Shown piece by piece: positions 12,170 to 23,369 of a DNA stretch of 64,000 nt (its first letter is position 1; every line of letters begins with the position of its first letter). The notes under the pieces were generated by a model, which had not been told where the DNA came from, did not search any database, and saw only the letters and a program-made list of their open reading frames with translations. Origin of the DNA: Sarcocystis neurona (lineage: Eukaryota; Apicomplexa; Conoidasida; Eucoccidiorida; Sarcocystidae); NCBI GenBank assembly GCA_000727475.1, contig KL647292.1, forward strand, positions 1,129,424 to 1,193,423, written 5' to 3'. A program made the position numbers and the translations under genes.

Positions 12170-12960
12170 CAGTGGAGCTGGTGAAAAGGACAAACATGTC
12201 AGTTCTACTTCATCCATATCGACGCTGAACTTCTGTTTTTGGTGAAGCTGGCCAAAGTGGTGACCCCTGCCCCACTGGAGAAACGACGCCTGCCTCTATG
12301 TGCGTAGCGCAACAATAAGCCTCGGAATAAGTAGTGACAAGGGTGAACTTCTGACACTGAATACGGGACGCCGTGACACAGAGGTAAGAGAGGCGCTCAA
12401 AAGGGAGACTCAAAGGTCAGTAGAAGCGATGGATGTCAAACGCGTAGCAAGGAGAACGCAGACTTCATGTGTGGGACACAGCTGGGCGTTCAATGGCCTC
12501 CTGTCAAAGCAGGCGGTCGTATGTGCGTTTTGCCTCACGCGCGTCGGAATATTTGGTGCAAACAATATCTCTCCGCGCGACTTCAACAGGCGTCCTGCCT
12601 CTAAAGTCCCACGGCGTGCCGACAGTATTGACAGCTGTGCACTAGAAAGCTACAGCTTGTCAAGATCGCGCCGCTGTTGACTTGCGTTGTTTCATGTGTA
12701 TTGAGTGGACTACGCTCTCCCGTGTCCAGAGTTCAAGAATAGAGTTCAAGAATAGGATGTTGAATTTAATGTGTAGTGACGTGAATGCTGGGACTATGAG
12801 AATAGTAAGATCCGTCAACGAGCTGCTCTTCCTCAGATATGCTCATGTGCGGGAGGAAAAATGAACTGGTGCACGAATCGACTGAGCACGGCATCCCAAG
12901 TAGTGTAACATTACACAGACGTACAAAATTGGTGGGATCACCGTGCTGTGCGCATGTAGT
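12170..12960. other. Convergent intergenic region
   Basis: About 790 bases between the stop of pyruvate carboxylase (plus) and the stop of the SET/MYND gene (minus). It must contain both 3' untranslated regions. Open frames of up to 126 codons here have no recognisable motif. A short direct repeat, AGAGTTCAAGAATAG-like, occurs at about 12727-12755. Confidence 0.7.
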
Positions 12961-14568
12961 TCATGTACTGTGGTGTTCCCGAAAAGAAGCAATGAGCTGT
13001 CTTATTTTGTCGACTATGGGGTGCCTCGGTCCGTACGCGGCTGTCCCACTGCATTTGGCCGCTTTTGCTAGGAGCATCCCTTCCCGCACGCGCCCAGCAT
13101 TTCCTGCAAGGGCTGCGGATTTATATAGTTCAGTACAAAGTTCGGGCTGCTGCCAACCCCGTGGAAAGCGAATACTATGCACCCACGTGGCGCCCAGGTG
13201 TAAACGGAACGCAAGTGAGTGATTACGCTCTTGAATTTCTGCAAGCCTTGACCCCACTTCCGCTGGAGCATTACCCCTCGGTTCAATGCTTCCTTCAACT
13301 GGTCTCAGAGTATTTGCTCTGCTCCATTCCGTAAAAAGTTCGCCTTCTGCACTATGTGCTATAGCAGCGCACTCCGTGGCCCACATGGCCCATATATCTA
13401 ATGCTGTGCAGACTTCATGAGACAGCTGCCCTCTGGTCCGTGCCATGTGGACAACTAAATTACGTAGCTGTACCTCTCGTGACTTGTCACACTGCAACAA
13501 CTGTCGCCCGCGTTTCAGTGGGTCTCGCACTTCGTTGCAAAGCCGCAGACTTGTCTCTACGCTGCGCCGAATAGTTTCCAGATCTGAGTATTGAGACGGT
13601 GAAGTGTCAAATTCGTGTTCACTCTCTATAAATCCGCAGTGGATACAAACCCAAAACAGTCCGTTCGATGCGGCACCAACTGGGGTGCTCGTCTGGTTTC
13701 CGCGTGCTACCTCATCGCAGCTGCCCAAGCAGATGAAGTTGCCGCGCACCTGATTGACTCCACGCTGAGCTAACGTGCTCGTGCACTGCTCCAGACCACT
13801 ACTTTGCTCAACCATGCCTTCGCACAGACGGGGTGTACCAATTCTTCTACCACAGCTGCCGCCGCCTTTATTAGTGGCGCTGCGAACGACACTGTCGCTA
13901 CCTGTGCTGCTAGCGTTACTACTCACGATCATCTCAGACTCGAGATGAGAGATTTTCGCCGGCAGATCGCAGTGGTGTATATGTGTATCACTTGATTGAG
14001 AGTCCCTCGGCTGCACTATCACGCGGCAATCCCCACGTAAGTCTGCTTGAACCATGCAGGATGTGCCATTGCCGGGTAACAGTGAGTGGCCCAGAGCTGC
14101 CAACGAAGCAGCGGAAGTGACCCTCTGTTGCAGGCTGGTGCGCGGACTAAGCGCGGACGGAGCGCCGGCACTTCTGCACGCTTTCCTGGAAGGTCTGCCT
14201 GCCTCTCCTGAGTCAGAGCCGCTCTGCTTTTGGCCTGCGACAACGAGTGCGTCATAAATGCTCTCCAAGAGCAGAAATCCTCCTTTGAGGGCCACCACGT
14301 CATCTAGAACATTCGGCGCTACAGGAAAAGGCTGGAATCTTCTAGAACTGCCGGCTGAGTCGTCTCCAAAGTCTTTAGTCACCACGGGGCTCTCTTGTCG
14401 GCTGCGGGAGTCGGTGGACAAGAGTGCTACCACGGAACTTAAAGCATCCCCTGCGCAAAGATCCTCACGGCGACTTCCCACTTGAGTTGTGTTATGATAC
14501 GGTCGTGAACTCGTCTTCCGCTCTCTGATTCTACTCTCGCGAGAAAAACACTGGCGACACGGGAGACT
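12961..14568 (-). CDS. SET/MYND protein exon 2 (post-SET cysteines and C-terminal helical domain)
   Basis: 535 codons plus stop. Begins with SLPCRQC, has a second C-x2-C in WVCIHCGF around residue 2170 of the joined protein, and ends with helical segments (VETSLRLCNEVRD, LRNLVVHMARTRGQL, ELYKSAALAGNAGRV) and GPRHPIVDKIRQL, a form typical of the C-terminal TPR-like domain of SMYD proteins. The frame stays open upstream to an ATG at 14706, so a separate gene starting there is the alternative; the domain order argues for one gene. Confidence 0.75.
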   Translation of the reverse strand, partial: SLPCRQCFSRESRIRERKTSSRPYHNTTQVGSRREDLCAGDALSSVVALLSTDSRSRQESPVVTKDFGDDSAGSSRRFQPFPVAPNVLDDVVALKGGFLLLESIYDALVVAGQKQSGSDSGEAGRPSRKACRSAGAPSALSPRTSLQQRVTSAASLAALGHSLLPGNGTSCMVQADLRGDCRVIVQPRDSQSSDTHIHHCDLPAKISHLESEMIVSSNASSTGSDSVVRSATNKGGGSCGRRIGTPRLCEGMVEQSSGLEQCTSTLAQRGVNQVRGNFICLGSCDEVARGNQTSTPVGAASNGLFWVCIHCGFIESEHEFDTSPSQYSDLETIRRSVETSLRLCNEVRDPLKRGRQLLQCDKSREVQLRNLVVHMARTRGQLSHEVCTALDIWAMWATECAAIAHSAEGELFTEWSRANTLRPVEGSIEPRGNAPAEVGSRLAEIQERNHSLAFRLHLGATWVHSIRFPRGWQQPELCTELYKSAALAGNAGRVREGMLLAKAAKCSGTAAYGPRHPIVDKIRQLIASFREHHST

Positions 14569-17500
14569 CTGAAGATGGTCTGGCAGCAGCGGAAAGAGAG
14601 GGGGAAGACCTTGAGGACCGGCCCCGCGAATACGGGTCAGGAAATTCATCCACGCTTCACAGGCCTGCCACACAGATATGCGTCGACAAAGGGATATGGA
14701 AGGCACCTTTTACCTCGGCACAAGCAATGCGCAGGACATTGATTGAATTTTCTTTCTGTCGCACACAACGGCTGCATAAACGTGTAAACCAGACGTATTA
14801 TAAGTCTACGAGCCCTCCCCTCCACGTTTGTTTTATCATGCTCCTATTCGCTGCCCCCACTACTGGAATTTTTTCTCCGCACACGTTACGACCGTGTTTC
14901 ATTGCCTGTGCATCATCAAGGGTTATCTACTGCACACATCCTTGTGCTTCATTTCTACTGAATGACTACGCCTTAGGTCCCCTCGCTAAGACAGCCTCAG
15001 CCTAGTACAGCACATTGGCAGCTAGCCTCCTGCAGCCGCAGGTTCTGCGGTACTTCGTACATACACAGGTACACCTATGCTATCCTGAGTGGACCCCACC
15101 GATACAGATTTACACGTACGCAAGTGTGTCCGCCGCGAAGATCGCTCAGCAGTTGCGAGGCGACCCTGACTTACTAGGCAATGACATTCAAAAAGAGCCT
15201 CTTCACGTAGAAATTGTCGCCGCTTAGTCCACCAACTATCGCGTTTCCCCCCTGCAACGGCAATATAGGAAACCGTGAGCTCTTCACCAACAAGTTTTTC
15301 CATTTGGGCACTGCACCGCTTTCCGCCTTTCCCTCTTTCGTTCGCTGCTGTGCCATCCTCAAGTCGTCTTTCGCGACATCCATAGTAGCGCAGTTTCAGG
15401 GCGCATCCAGCGCGTCGGCCGGAGGCAACACACTCGTGTACTCTTTGCTGATTTTCTGAGTAGCCTCGGCTTTGCTTATGTTCGTCGCCCACGTTTCGAA
15501 GATTTCTTCCTCCACGTGAAAATTCTTTCTTCACGTCCTTGGATGTAAGGACCGGAACGTCTGAATCAAATACCGCGAGTGTGTTAGGACTGCACGAGTG
15601 ATTGAATTGCGAAGCGAAGAGGTACAATGCTCTGCCTACTGACCAGCCCCCTGTTTCATCCTGCTGCAGCGTAATTGCGAAAGAATTGGTGCATGCCACA
15701 CCGTAGGCGGCCAGGGCGGCCTCCAGAACTTCAGGAGAACGCATCCACGCCCAGTACAATTCACCCTCTGGCTCTGTTTCGCGTTCGTCGCTCCCTCTGC
15801 ATATCCCATTTCCCCTCCCAGTCGATTCTACTGCGAAAAGACTATCGCGTTCGTCTTTCCACCTGTGAGTTTCATCGTGGGTCCCTTCACAGACACTCGC
15901 AGCATCACGAGGTCTAGAATTACGCGCTGCGCCAACTCTATGAGCTTCGCTTGCGGCAGAACGTTTCTGCATGGCAGGACCACTGCAGCTGTCCTCCAAC
16001 TCTGACTGTTTCCAGAAATCGTGGCCCATACGAGAGGCGGTGGAGGCTGCTTTGGAAAAGAACTCCCCGGCTACCCACACTGCATTCAGTACGAAGTCAC
16101 AGAGTTTGTCCGCATCAGCAGGTAGGTGGGCGGAAAGGCGCGTAATGGGGTGACTGGTTGGGTGATACCTCCCACCAAAGGATGATGCACGCGATAAAAA
16201 AAGTGGAAATATCTGCCGAGCCAGGTGTCGAGCCCCATCCTCCAAAGCTCCTCCCGCCGCATAAGCAACTGGCAACTCACAAGGATGCAGCGGCGACCCT
16301 GGTGTCTCCGGATGTGTGCAGAAATACGAGCTTTCGTTTCCGCTCCTTTGTCGAAAGCTGTTCACATCATAACCATCTCCCTCCACGGCAAGAGTATTTG
16401 TGTCACGGCGGTTCTTCGGGACATTAGAAAAAGTGCCTGAATCGTGCGGCTTCCTATCACGCGAGACACCAGCAGAGTCCTCATACTGCGAGAGACATCC
16501 GAAACTGCTGGCCTCATCGCCGCGAATGGTAGCGCAGGTCCTCACAGCGTCTGCTGCATCATGTTCTATAGCATGATTGATAGCGGCGCGCAAATCATGC
16601 GCTGTGGTAAAGTATTCTTCACGCTTGCTTTCGAAAGAAGTCTCTGCTGCTGCGGCCGCCAGAGCCACGTCGCTGATAGCAGCACGTGCGGCAGGCAACC
16701 GGAGGGCTGTCCCTCCTGCGGTAGGCGAGGCGGATCCATGGTTCTGCGTCTCAGCATTGAAAGCAGCCGCAACGAGAGACGCAACGGCGGAAGCTGCTCT
16801 TAGAATGTCCCAAGCTGCAGTGAGGGTTGAGCACATAGACATATTTTCTCTCCGCACACGTTGCACGCATGCAATCGACTTGCCAGCCGCGTCGTTTCGT
16901 AAGCACCCGCTGCCCTGCGTAGGTAAGTGGTCTTTCGTGCATGCACTGTTCTGCTTGAAGAAGCAGTTTTCTCCTAAAATACCCGCCTGCACGAGCGGCT
17001 GACTTCCCCGACACGGACTGCTACGCTGGCAAACACACTCTTCTGTGCCTGCATTTCTGTGTTCGGACAAAGGACTCCATTTGCACGCAGAGCGCAACAC
17101 AAAGGCACCCGTTTCCTCGCGGAGACCTCTTTGTACGCCAATTCTCCCACGACATGCCGCAACATGGTGGGAGGCATCTCTGCAGCGCGGACAGCAGAAG
17201 AGAGCAGCGTTGCACGTAGAACAGGGCGCTACGAGCTCCACTGACGCGAGGAACTTGCACAGGATTCGCCTGCACTTTCGTTCTACTTGTAATTCAATAT
17301 CAGCTACCTCAAGTGAATGGAACTCCACGGTATGTTCTCCCCCGGCCTTCTCATTCAAAAACGTGCTATCAACTTGAAAATCGACGCTACGGTGTCTCTG
17401 CTGCTCACTTGCAGTATTCATGCAGCCCCTCCTATCCTGAGCGGCAGGCTGAGCCGCACGACATAGAAGCCTGCAGCGGCGATATAGCGCACGCACAAAT

Positions 17501-20500
17501 TCCACGCCTTCTAGTTGTTGCTGCCACGCTCCAACAGGTTTAAAGCAGCCAGCACAAACTGCCCTTGCCCTCGGTGGGTGCTCCTTCTGGACGTAATTCT
17601 TCCACTGCTGCAGAAACTGCGTCTTCCCTCTCACCACCGGCACAGCAGCACGTTCCAGTGTGTTCTGTATGGGTGTACAGTAGGCAGCTAGAGGATACTC
17701 CTCAAGCACAAGGCCTGCATCATGGTCTGGATTCTTCTTTCGAGGCTCAGATGCTGCCTCCCGCTGCTCTCGTGAGATACTCTTTGCCCTCCAGTGAACA
17801 GAAGTCCCCAGCGGGCCGCCCGTATATGTCTTAATATCCGGGTGTATGTACACCGAGAAGGTATCAAGGAGATTCGGCTGGGGCTCTGCCGCCTCTGCCT
17901 CCGCTGCCGCTGATTCTACGCAGTATGGCTGTGGTGTGGGTGAGGGAGGCGTTGCGGCGACGGCTGTACTAGCTGTTTGTGTATCGCGGTCACTCCCTCT
18001 TCCTGCCGCCGAGGCTCCTGCTGGTTTTCCTCTTGGTACTTTCGGGTTTGTTTCATGCGTTGCAGCGTACTTCTGCGCGTTTCCCTGATCCGACGCTGCG
18101 CCAACTGCTTCTCCACCCACCGTGCTACCTTTCTCACTTAATGCTTTGCTAGTCTCTACGTTGTAGCATGACGTCAAATGTGCCTGTTTATCGTTTGAGC
18201 TCTTTGCTGCTGTTCTGGTTGTTCCCCGACAGATGGAAGTCTCCGCCACTTCTCTTTTTTCCACTTCCACCCTGCGTGAGTTTTGCGCTTCGTCAAATGC
18301 TGCCTCTGAAGCTTCTCTTCCTCGTTCTGCAAATTCGCCTGCTCGGGCTTTGAGCAAACACGGTGACAGTGGGCATGGTGCTGCTGGGCTGGCGGCCCCT
18401 GCTGCTGCCGCTGTTGGGAGGGAGCCATTGTCTTTACTTCGCAGCAGGTTTTTCTGTGTTGCAACCGCTGCTACTGCTGGGACGTATTTGTTTTCCTCCT
18501 TGCCTGCTCTGGACTTCTGCGCTTCTTTTGTATTCCCATGCGCCACGGCTGCAATGTGCTGCGGTTGTTCCACCTCTGTTGCTTCGCATGTGCACGCACC
18601 GAGCTGAAAAACACCTCCCTCACCATCCCTTGCTACGTGCGCCTCGGACCACGAAAGCGGGGTCGATGTTAAAGAAAGAACAAAGGGAGCCGAGGACGAG
18701 GTAGGCGAGGAGTACGAACAGGTCGACGATGTACACCGAATGGGCCCTTCAGCTGCAGAAGACGCAGAGGACCAACACGACGAGGCGGCGGCCGCAGTAG
18801 ACGCAGCAACGGAAGATAGCGGAGAAGATGCTGCCAACGAAGACAGACTGACGACGGAGCCTGGTGCAAGCTTTTCGGTACCGCTGCGGGCTAAACTATA
18901 AGCTGCTTCTTCACGTAAAAGTCTCTCCACTATAAAGCAGCAAGTGTCGTCACCTGCTGCCGTTCTGCGTGCGTGGCCTCCTCCATCACACAGAGTAGAT
19001 TCAGCATATTGTGATACCGCAGCCGTTGTGCGTGCCGCGTCGAAAGCAGCAGGTGCATCCGGGGAACGAAGAAAGCGCATGTTTCCTGCTGCCTGCTGTG
19101 CTACTGCACCTTGTTTTTGAGCCTGAAGCACACCGGTCTGAGCTGGGACAGGGGCACTGCGCTGACCCCAGCACTCTGCATGGAGGAGATCCGCTAGCAG
19201 CACCAAAGCCCTGCCGCGTCGGAACCAAGCCTTCAAATATGTGGGATCTGCCTGCAGAGCCGCTGTAGCGTCCCGCAGCGCAGCCACAGGCGCGTGCTGC
19301 TTGAGGTGAACGGCGCTCCGGTTGCTCAGTAGCACGGCGACATGTTGGAGGTAGATATTAGGAGCCACAACAGTCTCCCCTTCGTGAAGAGAGGTGGAGC
19401 AGGAGTGAGAAGTGGGACACAAAAACTCTCGAGTACAAGGAAGTGCTTGTTCTGTTTTGTGGTCAACGCTGCGCTGTAAGCTGCGGGAAAGCTGCTCTTC
19501 CGCAGCGCAGAGTGGAGCCAGCTGCAGGCTTGCAGTGTACGCACACCGCGCTGCGTCCAGCTGCTGCTGTGCTAGAAGCGCGTTTCCCACATCCTTCAGC
19601 AGACCAGAGAAGACAGAAGCCTTGGGCAAAAGCTGCACAGAAACCCCTACATTGTCGTGTGAAACGAGGCGTGGACATTTAACAACATCTCCATTTTTTC
19701 TGGCGAAAAGATTCTTCGACCGAAGACAGTGCTGCTGCCCTGCGTCTGCGTTGGTGCTGCTCCGTCGTTGTGTTTGTATCGACGTCTCCGACAAATTTAC
19801 GAAAGGATCCGGGGGCAGACACTCGAGAAGGAAGAGAGCCTTCAAAAGGCGAGGCAGTGCAGAAGAAGACGAAGCAAGGAAAGTCGCCAAGGTGTTTCTA
19901 TCAACAGTTCTTCCTTCTTCATGCTGAAGCTTTATATGCCCCTTCACTTCTGCGCCAACTTGCGTGGGAAGATGTTTCTGCTGTTGTCTCTCCAGGGGTG
20001 GCAGCAGCTTGGTGTCCCTACCTCCTGCTACTGGCAGCTGCTCCTCGGCTTGTGCTGCCTGGATTCCTGCTGCACGTTGTCGTCCGAGCTGCTTCTCAGC
20101 GGAAAAAGGCGCGAAGAACGACCCTGGCAGCGGCTGGTGATCTCCACCTCTGTCGCATGGGAAGAAGCGCAACTGTTTACTTTCCTTCTCCTCCTCCCTA
20201 TCGCTTCCGTGAGTGTCGCCTTTTACTTCTTCACTCTTCGTCAGCGGATGGCTTATTCCTCTTGCCTCTGGTGCAAGATGTTCTCCCTGTTTCCGCACTG
20301 GTGACAAGTGTTCTTTCTGTCCTGCTAGCGAATGTTCCCTCGTTTGGGCGATACCGGTTCCGCAGTGTCCGTCTTCTTTCTTCTCCACCTGTGGTACTTC
20401 GTCTCCTTCCGTCTGCGTCAGTACAAGTTTCTCCTCGTCCTTGCCCTCTTCGTTTACATCATAGTGGTGCTCTGGATTTTCTTTCCGACGACGTGCTGAC

Positions 20501-20715
20501 TCGCCTGGCTGCTGAGGCTCCTGCTGATCATCTTCTGGGCGTCGCACGGCCGAGGCAGAGGCCGGGGAGAGCTCGCACTGCAGGAAGAAGGCCAACTGCG
20601 TCCGGAGCTGCAACACAGTTTTCTCTCCATGTTGCAGCACGTGGTCGTATAGGAGAGTTGGCATCTTGCGAAGAAAAAGGAGACGGTGGGCAAGGAGCAA
20701 AAGAAGATGCAACAC
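12961..20715 (-). CDS. SMYD-like SET/MYND lysine methyltransferase with TPR region (two exons)
   Basis: A predicted protein lysine methyltransferase of the SMYD type, joined from 20715-15175 and 14568-12961 (1847 + 535 residues). In order: a charged low-complexity N-terminus; TPR-like helices at about residues 385-410 and 462-520 (NALLAQQQLDAARCAY; NRSAVHLKQHAPVAALRDA; KAWFRRGRAL); low complexity; the first SET half with AGLVLEEYPLAAY near 1015; a MYND-like zinc finger whose first C-x2-C (CAGC) is about 115 residues from the rest (CSTC, CCPRC, HHVAAC near 1167); the SET core ASQFNHSCSPNTLA near 1698; the catalytic-Tyr segment GEELTVSYI near 1805; a cysteine-rich post-SET segment across the intron; and a helical C-terminal domain ending with YGPRHPIVDKI. 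The N-x-H-S-C-x-P-N motif and MYND finger between SET halves define the family. Size is several times that of animal SMYD proteins (about 430-490). Substrate (histone or other) cannot be read. An alternative start is the ATG 17 codons downstream. Confidence 0.85.
14569..15174 (-). other. Intron of SET/MYND gene
   Basis: 606 nt on the minus strand with donor GTAAGT and acceptor ATCTTCAG. Splicing joins FECHCL to SLPCRQCFSRES in phase 0, so the post-SET cysteine pattern C-x-C is followed by C-x2-C. Reading through gives LVSQGR and a stop at 15022. Confidence 0.7.
15175..20715 (-). CDS. SET/MYND protein exon 1 (TPR, MYND, SET)
   Basis: A single 5541-nt exon of 1847 codons, ending in FECHCL before a perfect GTAAGT donor (reverse complement of 15169-15174), phase 0. 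The long Ser/Ala/Glu-rich stretches between the domains stay open throughout. The first ATG opens a Leu-rich run that may be fortuitous; the next in-frame Met, at about 20664, is an equally reasonable start. Confidence 0.82.
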
Positions 20716-22325
20716 AGCGGTCAGGAAGAGAGGAGCACTGTCTACTAATCTCTAGTGCTGCTGTGCTTTCCCCCTCAATTGAGATCCCGCGGGTGCTCAG
20801 CAGCTTATCCTGCCGCCGCGGCGCCGTGCAGCCAAAGAAGACTTGGAAGACCGACCAATTCCACATCGCGAACCGAAGGAAGAGGTTCACACCAAGCGCG
20901 AATTCAGAAGTGTGGAAAAAGCAAGGACGGAAAAGGTGGCGAAATGGGGGTTAGGGACGCATAGATTAGCACGCAGGAGTCGACGCGAAGAAGGCGCAGA
21001 CAAATGAGCAGAAAAGATAAGTCGTAAAAGCTGCAGAGGAATAATGAACGGGAAGGAAAATGTCAGCCGCGCAACATGTGCACGGCAGAGGACGAGGAAG
21101 AAAGAGGCTTGGGGAGGACGGGAAGGTACGCAACAGTGTACGCAGCTAGGAGGTGAAGACTAGAAGGGACCTGTACACGGGTAGACAAAAGAAGAAGCAG
21201 CGGGAGGCCAAAGAACTAAGGAGTTTTGGTGCGAGAGTACACACCGAAGTTGTCGTCGTCCAGTGTTTTCGTAGAACAGGAAGACGCTTGCATGAAGACG
21301 ACTTTACTGTCTACACGCGACGTAACCTGTGCTATGAAAGCTGTGCAGTACCGCAATATTTAACGCGGCCTGAACAGAAGTAGAAGCAAATGAACCAGAA
21401 GTTCTGCAGCGCAGGACGCACTAGTTGCACCTGAAGACATAGCAAATAGCGGAGCCAGTAGAAGAATTATGCCCTCCAGCAGCAGCATTAGTCTTCATTT
21501 ACGAGACACAACAAAAGCAGAGTGCGCCTCATTGCAACCCTCTGGTCACGAGAGGAAAGGTGTATGTTTGTGCGCACGCCCACAACGGCAGTGAAAGGTA
21601 AACGTGAGCTTCAACGAATGCATGTTCCACATGTCTTCGCTGAGCGTTTCGCTGAACTTCGAGGATCCGATCACTATATCAAGTGCGAATCAAACGTAGG
21701 TATTCATTGTCGACGCAAGTATTACAATAACCCCCTTGCAAAAACGGTGCTAAACAGACACACATACACACACGACGTGTACAGTTCTGAATTGCTGACG
21801 GAAGCGCGTGTGCACACATTGTGCGATTGATGCTTCTTCTCCACAAGTTTGCACGAATGGTCGTTCTGGTCGTGGCTGCTCCTGTGGTCGCTACGCTTTT
21901 CCTTAAACGAGTGCAGGAGTGGAGTCGGCAGTCAGAGTTACTTTTGGGAAGCTCTACGTTTTCGTCTTTAACACACCGATTCACACATTCTTTTCCTCGG
22001 CCTCTACTACTGCAGACATAGAGAAACATACGAATGTATCCACACGTGTGCCAGAAGCCAACGTGGACAGTTTACTCCCGCATAACGCATGTAACTTTAC
22101 GGACCGACTCGCGCATGATGCACTGGTTGACGAACAAACGTTTACAAATATTCTAACCACGTGAGTTCTCAACCCATTCAGGTGGAAGTGTCGATCGAAT
22201 ACCACTGCTACAGTATTTGTGGAGATGTAGATATACACGTGCAGGTGGTGCATGCAGAAGCGCAGCTCGGGTCGCACGTCGTGCAGCGCAGCCAATGCGA
22301 CCTTGGCTATTAAGTGGCCGCTAGC
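20716..22325. other. Upstream region of SET/MYND gene
   Basis: From about 20930 to 21200 the plus strand is purine-rich (GGAAG, AGAAGAAG), so the leader of the minus-strand gene is pyrimidine-rich. The rest has only short unconvincing frames. I see no recognisable promoter element. Confidence 0.5.
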
Positions 22326-22805
22326 ATTATATTGCGACGTAACGCAGCCACTTGACCAGAAAATAAATCGAGGCTATATACTTCAGTACCTGTGTACACA
22401 CATAGAGAGACCTTTTCACTACCCAATATTGGTGTCCCAGTCGTCCAACATCTACCAGGCGGGCGCCCGTATCCACAAGTATATCCTTATATTCCGACGT
22501 GGCGCAGCCACTTAACCGAGCGTCAATCGAGGATATATGCTTCAGTGCCCTTGCACACACATATAGGGACGCCTTTTTTATTGGCAAATAATCGTGTTCC
22601 AGTCGTCCCAGCTCTACGAGGCGGGTGCACGCCTTCAGATGTATAGCGTTATATTGCGCCGTAACGCAGCCACTTGACCAGAAAATAAATCGAGGCTATA
22701 TACTTCAGTACCTGTGCACACACATAGAGAGACCTTTTCACTACCAAATATTGGTATCCCAGTCGTCCAACATCTACCAGGCGTGCGCACGTATCCACAT
22801 GGAAA
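22326..22805. repeat. Three-copy tandem repeat, period about 161 bp
   Basis: The landmark CGCAGCCACTTGACCAG recurs at about 22343, 22503 (as CGCAGCCACTTAACCGAG) and 22665, each followed by an ATCGAGG...TATA...CTTCAGT...CACACACATA...CCAGTCGTCC series. Copies 1 and 3 are nearly identical over about 130 bases, while the middle copy is diverged. Small frames running through it are repeats of one another, not evidence for a gene. Confidence 0.9.
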
Positions 22806-22929
22806 GACACACGTAGGGCGCACACACGCAATACAATACTCACGCGCAGTACACGCGAGTGCTTCTCTCTTCTTCCACCTCATCGTGTGTCTGCGAAGAT
22901 CTATATTATCATATATACGTAAGTCTATG

Positions 22930-23130
22930 GGGACCCCGCATAACCACCTTGGTCAGCATACACCACCGTCCAAGTTTACTTTTGTACCACCGGAGGCGGT
23001 AGTTCGCTCTGCATAGCTGATGCGTCTGTGTCTCACCGCTCACTGACGCATCCCTGTACACTGCATAACCTTGGCCAGCATACGCCACCTTTCAACTGTG
23101 CTTCTGTGCAGTGGTCGGCAGCTGAAGATT
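22930..23130. repeat. Weak two-copy duplication, period about 122 bp
   Basis: GCATAACCACCTTGGTCAGC at about 22938 and GCATAACCTTGGCCAGC at about 23062 are both followed by ATAC-CACC and a CTTxTGT segment. The match decays after about 55 bases. It directly follows the three-copy array, so the area is duplication-prone. Confidence 0.5.
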
Positions 23131-23369
23131 GTGCTCCACAATTCGACCGGACTGTGTCACGACTGTTGCTGTCTTTCTGGTGGACATCCGTCTACCAGAA
23201 CTCAGCAACTTGTTCCATAGGAGGGTATACATGTGTGGCTGCGAGAACTATCTAGTACTGAATAGCGACCACAGGGAGAATGAATATGCAGTGCCGGTGG
23301 CGTTATGTTGTACGCCTTTCATCAAACGGTAGTGTGGCAAGCTTGAGCAGCACTAATAGGTACAAACGA

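Noticed and set aside
18132..20304. Several Leu/Ser-rich plus-strand frames opposite the SET/MYND gene
   Set aside because: Shadows of CAG/GCA-rich coding sequence read on the other strand.
19770..20954. 394-codon plus-strand frame
   Set aside because: It lies antisense to the N-terminal part of the SET/MYND gene and is explained by the GC-rich, low-complexity codons of that gene. It shows no domain.
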